From Bombyx mori (lineage: Eukaryota; Arthropoda; Insecta; Lepidoptera; Bombycidae): a stretch of DNA of 64,000 bases. Below are positions 55,506 through 64,000 of this stretch, one piece after another; the first letter of the stretch is position 1, and each line of letters begins with the position of its first letter. The translations under genes were made by a program, and so were the position numbers. The notes beneath the pieces were generated by a model that was not told the origin of the DNA, searched no databases, and worked only from the letters and a program-made list of their open reading frames with translations. Location of the stretch: the NCBI RefSeq assembly GCF_030269925.1, contig NC_085128.1, positions 8,062,501 to 8,126,500 of the forward strand, in the 5' to 3' direction.

Positions 55506-56705
55506 AAAGTTTTCTCACTAACTATTCAATTGTCGATTGAAAAATGTAAATTTGGATCTACTTAAATAAATATAATTTACGAAAACTTGCTTTGAAAACC
55601 ATTAATTCAATTGGCGGAGAAGCATAATTTAGCGCGAATAACAAAACTATTAGACTAGACTAGTCTTAGAGCGGATATTTTAGGTTAATGAAGTTTAATC
55701 CCATCAACTTTTTGTCGCAACGGCGACGAAACAAGGCGACGTTTCGGTTAATTTGTTAACATAACTAAAGTAATAATTGTAACTTTTATACGAAATATCA
55801 GTATGTAATTTATTTATACAAAAATATTTTATTCCACCAAAAAGTATCCGACGGTTATTATCCTTTTATTATTTCGTGACAACAAGAAAAGGACTGCGTT
55901 TCACTGTTGTTATTATAACCTTGTATTGTTTATATTACAATGTACGTATTACAATGTACGAGAAATCTTCGAGTCTTATCCTGTCAGCCAGAATGTAATC
56001 CGACGATGAATGGATGCCTACGTCAAGCCATTTTTATGGTACACGTTATTAATCCGATTATGTATCGAAACTTTTGTTTGGACTAAGACACTTTTCAAAT
56101 CTCGCACATAAGAAGACCTTCTAAACATTATTCAACCTCAGCCTTGTACAATTTTATAAAGAAACTCAAACTAGTTCACCGAATAACTCATATTGACACG
56201 TACATTTAGTTTCGTATATTTAAATTGAAATGTGTAAATAAGAAAAACGAATCGCATGATGTAAAAATTAACGTATTAATCTATCAAATTAATGGACAGA
56301 AAATCTTTTTCTTTTATTGTTTTTTTTTTTTAAATATTAAATATAATAAATAAATGATATTAATAAATTCAACAGTTAATTTAGTTTTGTCGCAAAAGTA
56401 ACTGTAGCGATGAGAGAACTCACATGTAATGTAGTGGTCTGCAACGCGACCTTCTCTCGAGTACGTTCATCCGACAATCCACCGAGTTTTTGTATCTGCG
56501 GTTCTGAAGCTAAACAATCTACTGTAACATTTATGTTTTTGGATAAAATCACAATGCGGAAACTTTATGAGTGCATTCGTACAGTCGCGCCTGAGTATCG
56601 TGAACTGCAACAATGCCTCATTCGTCAAGGTTCGTCGGAAAACCTGAAGCATCTATAAAATTAGGTAGAGGCAATATATATCTTATACCTTTAAACGAGC
56701 ACTTC
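55506..56705. other. Unassigned intronic DNA
   Basis: Includes a plus-strand frame at 56410-56658 (82 codons, several Cys) with no recognisable family. A chance frame is likely. Confidence 0.4.
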
Positions 56706-56962
56706 TTGTATATATATATTATCTGAATCTCGGAAACGGCTACAACGATTTTCATAAAATTTAGTATAAAGGGGATTTCGGGGGCGATAAATCGATCTAG
56801 CTACGATTTATTTTCAGAAAATGTGGTTGTATTCATGTTTTCAATAATCAACTCTTCCCGACATCTATTGGCGAAGAATAATACTACTTTTCTTAATTGA
56901 GGGCAACTAACCGCTTTAAAGACACAACAAGATGGCGTTATCAAAAACGGTCATCATCTAGT
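56706..56962 (-). repeat. Interspersed repeat, inverted partner of 32.8 kb
   Basis: Shares reverse-complement blocks with 32757-32998, including the TA-rich end, 'cgataaatcgatctagctac', 'cttcccgacatctattggcg' and 'aattgagggcaactaaccg'. Confidence 0.65.
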
Positions 56963-57773
56963 CTCATGTTTAATTATAAATCTATGTGCAACGTATTAGT
57001 TTAGTGAAACGTAAAATGGCTTCGATAAATGACACGTGACTAAAAATATTACGTGATATCCAAATAAGGGTTGTTTGTTAATTATACTAATTCAAAATTT
57101 TGAATGAAAACTTTGTCTTATTTCATTGAAAAAAAGAAGGCTTTTTATTCTAGTAGTAAATGAACGTCCTAAACGTCCTAAATAACGGCACCTTTTGTTT
57201 AGAAGATACGTGATAAGGATTGCAATAAATTCTCGTAGTTACAAAAAGCAGTGATAGATAATAACTTTTCACGCGTTTTATTTTTTCTCATACTGTTATG
57301 TATAATGTTAATTAGAGTTTCTCTTTTTGTGTTTTAATTACCAAAAATTAGAATAGACTACTTACTTATTGAGGAACTATAAATTATAAATTATTATGCT
57401 ACTATTAATTATGCTAATTACTTGAAAATAGATAAAATGCTCACAAACAAATGTTTCGTGGCTTTGCCAATGGCAATCCTAATTGCGGTTTTCGTAATTC
57501 AACAGAATTTAAACAGAATGTTCGTTATATTAATAAGTTTCCTTCACAGGAGATTTTTTGATGCGGTTTTCTGTTGCATACCTATTTGTTGGAGCAATAC
57601 TATAAATAACGTTATACCAAGAATATTAATTACAACAGATACATCATAATTTATCTTATTATGCAAATAATGCAGTTCACAATCTCAATTATTCATGCGC
57701 TCGTCGTTTTAAATACCTACATAATCATATTTGCAGGCGAATTGTTTTATCTTCGTATTTTATCATATTATAA
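56963..57773. other. Unassigned AT-rich intronic DNA
   Basis: No exon or familiar repeat was recognised. Confidence 0.4.
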
Positions 57774-58029
57774 TTATAATTTGCGTAATTACTGGTGGTA
57801 GGACCTGTGAGACCGCACGGGTAGGTATCACCACCCTGCCTATTTCTGCCGTGAAGCAGTAGAAGCGGTTTGAAGGGTGGGGCAGCCGTTGTAACTATAC
57901 TTGAGACCTTAGAACTTATATCTCAAGGTGAGTGGCGCATTTACATTGTGGATGGGCTCCAGTAACCACTTAACACCAGGTGGGCTGTGAGCTCGTCCAC
58001 ACATCTAAGCAATAAAAAAATAAAAAAAA
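57774..58029 (+). repeat. Bm1-type SINE, 5'-truncated
   Basis: 'taattactggtggtaggacc' through 'gtgggctgtgagctcgtcca' to an A-rich tail. Small deletions (gagaccgc; gtggatgggctcc) mark it. Confidence 0.88.
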
Positions 58030-59636
58030 TTGCAACACTCGTGCCTTTATTTGTTGCAAATCAATATTCAGTTTGGCGGTTGTACAATCAATCAGTCATT
58101 TTTGAAATTGGTTGATGATACACAATTAAAAATATTCTATGAAAAAAATAAAAATTGCTTTATTAAGGCGTTTGATTAGTTATATCTACCGTAATTTTCA
58201 TAAACTCCAAGCTATGTATGTATGCTTTATTTGAAATTTTTGATGCTTCAAGGATCAATGATAATACAATATTCAAATGACTTTCGTCTATGTTTTTGAA
58301 AAGTTCACTAGGATAAAAAAAAGATCGTAATCTAACAAAGAGTGATGTTTTTTATTTTTTTAGAACAAGTTTTTTAATATTATATTAATATAATGCTTTA
58401 TTTATTTCAATTATTTAGCAGCGTGGGCGCGGACATGCTGGAATTTTAATATCAGTCTCAGCACATTCTCTTATTAAATATCTAATTAAATTTTATAATT
58501 TTAAACAAAGCATGTTCTTTGATCCTTTCCATGTCATAAAAGTTATTGTTAACATGAGAATCCTGTTTTTATACAAAACGTATGCCCGTCTTCACTGTTT
58601 GCACACACCACGATAACTGTATGAAATTCTGTCGTCAAATAATTTACGAATTTATGATAATGTGTGAAACTGTATACATTTATTTAAATTGGTTAACGTA
58701 AAAGCGTGAATTAATCGACTCATTACTCATTATCGCCTTCTTAAGAGCGTATATTAGTCGACTATTATCAAAGCCGGCAATGTGACTTTTGGACAATTAT
58801 TGATAAATCAGAAAAACGAATTATTGACTTTGTATTCGATTGGCAGTCACAAAACTCTTCTGAACGACATCTTAGATAAATAACAGGTTAAGTATTAACC
58901 TTTATTTAATGCTGGTTTTGAACCGTATTCTTTGAAGGAGACGATTATATTCAAATCAATCTGTATTGACATATCAATCAATTTTTTTTGTCCAAATGCA
59001 CAGATTGCCACCTTTGATAATAGACGACTCATATATCGGAAGGTAAGGTATCTCGTATTTCAGACGCACGTTATATCTTAAATGGTACAAAACTCGTTTA
59101 CATACAGATGTAGTTTCTTTATTTGCCCGAACGTGCTTAGTTCGTAATTGACGTGTAGGCGTTTACACATGTGTGAGTTTTTGGGTTAAGGTAGGACTAA
59201 AATTTTATGAAGTCCAAATTCGGTTTTATGTCGATTCGTATGTCATATTTTTACTTATATCATAATTTTAATGATAATCCAAATAGTTCTGTAACTGCTA
59301 AGTTTAATTTAAAAATATCGAAGCGAGTTTTGTTGTAGACGTCAATATTTACATCATTATTTAATTATGTGCCTTTCCTGTGTAGTGACGGAAGTAAGGC
59401 AATTAATTATCTTAAGATCCTTTTTTCTGAAAAGATTTTAATTTGATACCGGCTTTATTTATCTTAAAAAAATCAACGGATAACCTATACTCGAGATACG
59501 ATTGCTTTCCTGTGTATTTTACTTTTAAAAGGTCCAGTTTATTTTGATAAGATTCGACAATCGACAAGCTCTCGACTTTTAAACTTAATACTAATGAACG
59601 TACGTACTTATATTGTTGCATACGATTTATATCCAT
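58030..59636. other. Unassigned AT-rich intronic DNA
   Basis: No exon or familiar repeat was recognised. Confidence 0.4.
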
Positions 59637-59801
59637 GGGCCCAATTAATGAGCTTACATATCACCTGGTTTAAAGTGGTGATCGGAGTTCATAAACCTTA
59701 AAACGTGAATGCCGCCGCCTAGATTGAGGTTTGAGGCTTGAGACTTAGACTCAATTATATAATATAACTACTGTCCCACGATTGTTTCCCTTGAACGCAT
59801 T

Positions 59802-59837
<36 letters not shown>

Positions 59838-60062
59838 ATTGAAAGTTTACTGGTGGCCCGAAGGCCTTTCCAGTTTCACCAGGACAGGTGGGCGAGCAAA
59901 GGCTCAGCCAAGAGGGGTGGGATTTGCTAACAACTGCCCGAGCGCCTCCGAAGGAGACCTAACAACTGAAGAGCAATTGTTTCGCGAATGAATCTACTAC
60001 CGGATCGGAATCGCGACCCGCTGAGAAGATCCGGCGAGAAACTCAGCGGGCTGATGCATGGG

Positions 60063-61823
60063 TTAGGTTGCACGTCGACCTCTTTGTCGAGTTCGACGAG
60101 TACGGTTACCGGGGTCCCTAAGCCTGCCCCTAGTATTAGAGCTGAAGGCATCTAATGCAAAGGTTATTGGATCTGATGGATCCGTAAGGACGTGTCTAGG
60201 GCGTCGACGGTGACTGGCTCCTGCATGATCAGGATTCGGGGAGTAGTCAGCGGCGGCAACGATAAGGCGATTATCATGACGCATAGCCTTATCGAAGTAT
60301 CGTTCCGACGCTGACTTCATGTATTTCCGAATTGATTCGAGGCCCAGGTCGTCGTGTAGGTCAACGTTCCTCACGAACCACGGAGCCCCGACAGCTAACC
60401 TGCAAAAGCGGGATTGTAGGGATTGGAGGGTGTCTATGTGTGTGCGGGCCGCGTGAGCGAACACCACACTCGCGTAAGTCATGACGGGCCTTATGCAAGT
60501 TTTGTAAAGTGTCACCTTGTTCCGAAGGGACATTTTACTCCGCTTACAGATCATGGGGTAGAGTCTACCGAGAATAAACGCGGCACGGTCACGGACTGAT
60601 TTTATATGCGGGCGGAATGTCATCGATGCATCCAGGGTAACGCCCAGGTACTTGACCTTCCTGGCCCAGGGTATGGGTTGTCTAAAGAGAGTAATCGAGG
60701 GTGTGAGATTCCTCCTCCTAATCCGGGAGGAAATCCGTGTGGAGCTTCCCCTCTGAAATAGCACCGCAGTACTTTTCGCTGGGTTGATGTCTATGCGCCA
60801 TTTTCGGAACCACTGTCCTGCGCTCTGAAGCTTCTTCGCGATTAGGGACTTATTTCTACTAGAATAGTAAACAGTCGTGTCGTCGGCGAATAAAGCTAAA
60901 TGGGTCGGCGGCGACCGGGGAATATCGTTGACGAATAAGCTAAATAGGAGGGGTGAGAGGACAGAGCCTTGCGGGACTCCAGCTGTGAGAGGTCGTGGGG
61001 AGGAGCGGGTTCCCTCGACTCGATATCGAAAAGAGCGGTTCGACAAGAAGTCCCGTATAATGAGCACGAGACTATCCGGCACGCCCATGTTGAATAGTTT
61101 GAAAATCAAACCATTGTGCCAGACTTTGTCGAACGCTTTCCCGAGCTTCGTAACGACGGGACGGTGGTCTGAATCTAACTCTGAAACTACTTCGATCGAG
61201 TGTAAGCGCAGAGTTACGTTTTTTAATAACGCTATGTCGAGTATATCCGGGCGATGCGCGATATTTAGCGGGTAGTGAGTCGGGGTTAGCGGAGCGACGA
61301 TATCGAAGGCGAGATCATCGACTAACGCGTCAAGCCGCCTGCCATTCGGGGTTGTGGTGTGTGAGTTCCACCTGATGTGTTTACAATTTAGGTCGCCCGC
61401 CAGAATGACAGAGCTCCCCATACCGAGCAGCGCCTCGATATCACTGCTTAGAACGATCTTATCCGGTGGAAGATAAACGGACGCGATAACGATCGGCGCG
61501 TGTCCCGTCAGTGAGATTCGGCACACTGATGCTTCGATATTAGCGAGCGCGGGAGGATCGAGCGGGACGCAATGCAGGGCTCTTCTATAGTAAATGACGG
61601 TACCACCACCACGGGCAGAGAGCCTGTCGTTCCTGACCATGTTATAGTTCGCGATTTTAGGGTCACGGCGCGCGGGCTTAAGTAGGGTCTCCTGCACTAA
61701 AAAGATATCAATTTGGTGGTCACGCAAAAAGTCAGAAACCTGATCACGTTGATTTGCGAGACCGTAAGCGTTAAAAAATCCTATCGTTACGGATAGGGGC
61801 TTTATTCTACTTATATACGCCAT
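60063..61823 (-). pseudogene. Jockey-like ORF2 with internal RT deletion
   Basis: 586 codons against roughly 900 in the family. The APE-type endonuclease occupies residues 12-224 (GFFNAYGL, QETLLKP at 44-50, AGDLNCKH at 142-149, SDHRPVV at 218-224). Then, after TKLG, the frame passes directly into AFDKVWHNGL, the second half of RT motif A. The preceding RT fingers and the first catalytic Asp of motif A are lost. Motif B (GVPQGSVLSP) and motif C (FADD, 312-315) remain, as does the C-terminus (SRFCRLAVGAPWF ... TRRTRQRGRRAT). The frame is preserved, so a hybrid protein could be made, but it should not polymerise. ORF2 begins right after the ORF1 stop (TAA TCA ATG). Confidence 0.9.
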
Positions 61824-61826
61824 TGA

Positions 61827-63500
61827 TTACCGGCGGAGTGAGGGGAGGACGTACGTATTTAATGACGCGTATACGTCGGCGTATTCCTGCACAACGGCGA
61901 TAAAGTGTTGTGCAGTGGAGGCAGCGCGAATGGCGTCGCCCAAAGCGTTAACGCGCTCAAAGTTGATCGACTGAAAGAAGTCGATCGCTAAAGCGAGATT
62001 GTCGGACGCGGTCGGAGGGCAAGTCGCGGGAGAGGGACGAGTCGCGGGGGCGGGACGAATCGCGGAGGAGGGAGTTGTAGCCGTGTTCGTGTACGGCAGC
62101 GGTTTTGCCCAGGCCGAGACACTGGGCACCGCCGCCGGAACGAACGCTGGCTTAGCCTGCGACGCAGAGGGTGCCGAGGCTTTGATGTCTGGGCCGGAAG
62201 CTCGGAGGCGGTTTTGGCGGGCGACGCGGCGATTTATTTTAGGGGCTCGGGGGCAACCACGGTAATTCGCGGGGTGACCCTGTGTTCGACACAGGACGCA
62301 GCTAGGCGGTTCCGTCGCGGTTTTTTGGTCGCGAGCGCAGAGGGCCGTGGCGTGATCGCCCAAACACTTAACACATCGGGGGCGCGCGTGACAGTTACGG
62401 GAAGAGTGCCCGTACAATTGACAGTTATGGCACTGGCTAGGAGTGCCTTTTTTATAGGGGGCTTCGACAGCGATACCAGAGAGCCTACAGACGGTCTGTG
62501 TGTTAAAGATTTTCTTACCCTCGGGGGTAGGCTGGAGAGCGACTAGAACCATATTATATGGCTCCCTACCGCGACCGGTGTGCATACGGTGCACAGAATT
62601 CACTGGTAGGCCTTGTTCTAACAGGTCGGCTTTTACGAGCTCTACATCTAACTCTTTAGGGATTCCGCGTATTACAACGCGGAGTTCGCGCTCCTCCTGG
62701 AGCGTATACGTATGGAAACTTATACGCTCCTTACGGAGGTAAGAAGAGAGGGCCCTATGGTCGTCGGGTGTTTGAACCTTAATTTGAATGCCGTTCGCGA
62801 GGTTACGGGCATTCGTGAAATTTATATTTTTGGCCTTAAGGGCCAGGCAAACTCGATCCCAAGCTGCCTTCTCCTGAAGGATAACCGGGGGAGGGGTCTG
62901 GGTTTTATTTTGTGCCACCGGACGCGGCGACGGAGTGGCACGGGCTGGGGGCGCAACGGGAGTCTGAGGGCGGGGGCGCGACGCGTTCACGGCTTTGCTA
63001 ATTTTAGCGGCCGCGGGAGCTCGAGACTCCGCGGCACGCTTCTTACCCTTCTGTACCAGGGTGAATCCATCCGTCGATGAGGCGGGGGCGAGGTCGACCT
63101 CCATGTCCGAGTCAGAGTCGGAGCACGAGGAGGCGGGTGCAGGCGACCTACGAGCAAGTGTAGGTGTTTTAGAGGGCGCGACGGAGGCCGCGGATGATCG
63201 CTCAGCTGAAACGATGGTCACGGCGGACGACGCAGCAGCTTTTCTCGCCAGTATAGGCGACACGGGAGCGGCAGGCACGACAGAGGCTGCGGTGCTCAAT
63301 GCAGAAGCTCTGCACGCAGGTACAGGCGACGCAGGAGCAGCGAGCGCGGCGGAGTCCTCGAGAGGGCTCGCAGTGTGATTGGCCTTGAAGGCCAAAAACT
63401 CCGAGGCGAGCTGTGGGTGGCGAAGTCGGAGGAATTCCGCGAATACAGCGTCCATGATCGCTGAGTACCCAGGTGGGGCGGCCCCGGGTCTTGAAAACAC
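61827..63500 (-). CDS. Jockey-like ORF1 (gag-like, zinc knuckles)
   Basis: 557 codons, open throughout. The N-terminal third is Ala/Pro/Ser-rich low complexity with an acidic patch (SDSDSDMEVDLAPAS). A nucleic-acid-binding module follows (ERELRVVIRGIPKELDVELV ... NMVLVALQPTPEGKKIFNTQ). Then come three Cys-rich knuckles (CHNCQLYGHSSRNC, CVKCLGDHATALC, CVLCRTQGHPANYRGC). A second Ala/Pro-rich tail carries an IDFFQSINF helix near the end. Jockey ORF1 proteins bind element RNA and carry it to the nucleus. It looks functional. The GC-rich codon choice contrasts with the AT-rich host exons around it. Confidence 0.9.
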   Translation of the reverse strand: MFSRPGAAPPGYSAIMDAVFAEFLRLRHPQLASEFLAFKANHTASPLEDSAALAAPASPVPACRASALSTAASVVPAAPVSPILARKAAASSAVTIVSAERSSAASVAPSKTPTLARRSPAPASSCSDSDSDMEVDLAPASSTDGFTLVQKGKKRAAESRAPAAAKISKAVNASRPRPQTPVAPPARATPSPRPVAQNKTQTPPPVILQEKAAWDRVCLALKAKNINFTNARNLANGIQIKVQTPDDHRALSSYLRKERISFHTYTLQEERELRVVIRGIPKELDVELVKADLLEQGLPVNSVHRMHTGRGREPYNMVLVALQPTPEGKKIFNTQTVCRLSGIAVEAPYKKGTPSQCHNCQLYGHSSRNCHARPRCVKCLGDHATALCARDQKTATEPPSCVLCRTQGHPANYRGCPRAPKINRRVARQNRLRASGPDIKASAPSASQAKPAFVPAAVPSVSAWAKPLPYTNTATTPSSAIRPAPATRPSPATCPPTASDNLALAIDFFQSINFERVNALGDAIRAASTAQHFIAVVQEYADVYASLNTYVLPSLRR

Positions 63501-63619
63501 TCGCCTTGCGGCGAGGCCCCAACTTCTCGGACCTGAGCGGTTCTATTGAACACAGGTGGCAATGCGGCGCGATTACTACAGGACAAAGAAAAAGCACAAC
63601 AAAACAGAAATTACGAAAA

Positions 63620-63816
63620 GAAACAAAACAAATAAATACTTGCAGGAAACCACTTTGTCGGCAGATGTACCACGAACACAGAAACAACAAAAGGAAACAA
63701 AACAAATAAAAACTTCTAGAAAGAGCACTTAGTCGGCAGATGTACCACAAACACAGGCCGCGCGAACAATGGCCGGGCTAACAAAAGCCGGGCGAACAAA
63801 GACCGGGCGATCGAGT
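63620..63816 (-). repeat. Tandem repeats in the LINE 5' UTR/promoter
   Basis: Two 62-63 bp units (63620-63681 and 63694-63756), each starting gaaacaaaacaaataaa and ending gtcggcagatgtaccac.aacacag. A run of four 15-bp units (gccgggcgaacaaag type) follows at 63757-63816. Repeated 5' units are common in LINE internal promoters; function here is inferred. Confidence 0.85.
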
Positions 63817-64000
63817 GGACGATGAGCACGTCCGCACGTGACGGGTGCCTCTATCGGAATGAACGCATTAGTGCTTTGCGGCAGAAATTAGTAAGGTACC
63901 TACCCGTACGGATTCACAGAGCTCCCAGCTACCAGTAATTTCACAAATTCATTTTTGGCGGTTTGATTTTGGCTACATGACGTGTCTTCTGCGATCTTGT

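Larger units (their letters stand above)
59804..63859 (-). mobile_element. Jockey-like LINE, 5'-complete, internally deleted
   Basis: 4056 bp on the minus strand from a 5' UTR with tandem repeats, through ORF1 and ORF2, to a 3' UTR and a 31-base A tail (T run 59804-59834). It is flanked by the 12-bp duplication TGAACGCATTAG (59792-59803 and 63860-63871). ORF1 with three zinc knuckles and ORF2 with endonuclease then RT fit the jockey clade. ORF2 is about 300 codons short because the end of the endonuclease is joined to the middle of the RT. Confidence 0.9.
59637..63995 (-). repeat. Old Bm1-type SINE split by the jockey LINE
   Basis: The tail-side half (59637-59803: cacctggtttaaagtggtga ... 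cccttgaacgcattag) and head-side half (63860-63995: tgaacgcattagtgctttgc ... ctaccagtaatttcacaaat) together make one diverged SINE. The junction repeats TGAACGCATTAG. Confidence 0.85.
47782..64000 (+). other. Synapsin intron 6 (continues beyond the window)
   Basis: Starts with GTGAGT. It contains the antisense TIMP gene, a MITE, several SINEs and the jockey LINE. I looked for codons of the next synapsin segment (H-HGG and DAK-type motifs) and saw none, so the intron appears to exceed 16 kb. Confidence 0.7.

Noticed and set aside
56410..56658. Plus-strand 82-codon Cys-containing frame, considered as the next synapsin exon or a nested gene
   Set aside because: It does not match the expected synapsin segment and has no flanking splice signals in a suitable phase.
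62214..63378. Several plus-strand frames over the LINE ORF1
   Set aside because: They are antisense shadows of the GC-rich ORF1 on the minus strand.

Overview
The window is eukaryotic and lepidopteran, most likely a silkworm (Bombyx). Genes are split by GT-AG introns, the DNA is AT-rich, and most of the sequence is interspersed repeats. The commonest is a tRNA-headed SINE of the type I know as Bombyx Bm1, present in about 17 whole, truncated or decayed copies.

Two host genes are clear. Synapsin lies on the plus strand: six coding exons between about 32474 and 47781 carry the conserved RRFSSGDL phosphorylation motif, the [18 protein letters not shown] block and the first part of the ATP-grasp-like core. 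The gene continues past the window. A complete TIMP gene (tissue inhibitor of metalloproteinases) lies on the minus strand inside synapsin intron 6. Its six coding exons (53498 down to 48986) join in phase into 202 residues with a signal peptide and twelve mature cysteines. Timp nested antisense in a synapsin intron is the same arrangement known in flies and vertebrates. A separate minus-strand exon at 19178-19237 encodes a signal peptide and then a splice donor; I cannot identify its gene.

Layout. 1-3300: AT-rich DNA, old SINE/LINE ends and a hAT-like MITE. 3600-7440: nearly full-length LINE (minus) with coiled-coil ORF1, APE endonuclease and a complete reverse transcriptase, broken by a 35-bp fold-back, a stop and a frameshift. 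7450-27100: mostly unassigned DNA with SINEs, truncated LINE ends and the signal-peptide exon. 27100-28440: an 860-bp element resembling Ginger-type DNA transposons, with palindromic ends and a cysteine-rich C-terminal remnant. 29680-29990: paired perfect heat-shock elements, a TATA box and a nearby AATAAA, perhaps a solo LTR. 31300: MITE. 32474-47781: synapsin exons, whose introns hold a BEL/Pao retrotransposon (37147-43343), truncated LINEs and SINEs. 48440-53498: MITE and TIMP. 53500-59600: intronic repeats. 59804-63859: a 5'-complete jockey-like LINE (minus) inserted into an older SINE.

Two themes recur. First, three retroelements have lost part or all of their reverse transcriptase by internal deletion: the BEL/Pao element, a LINE at 44.7 kb and the jockey LINE. 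The BEL/Pao element nevertheless has two identical LTRs and a target-site duplication, suggesting it moved recently using an enzyme supplied in trans. Second, at least three LINE copies sit inside Bm1-type SINEs, so insertion order can be read directly.
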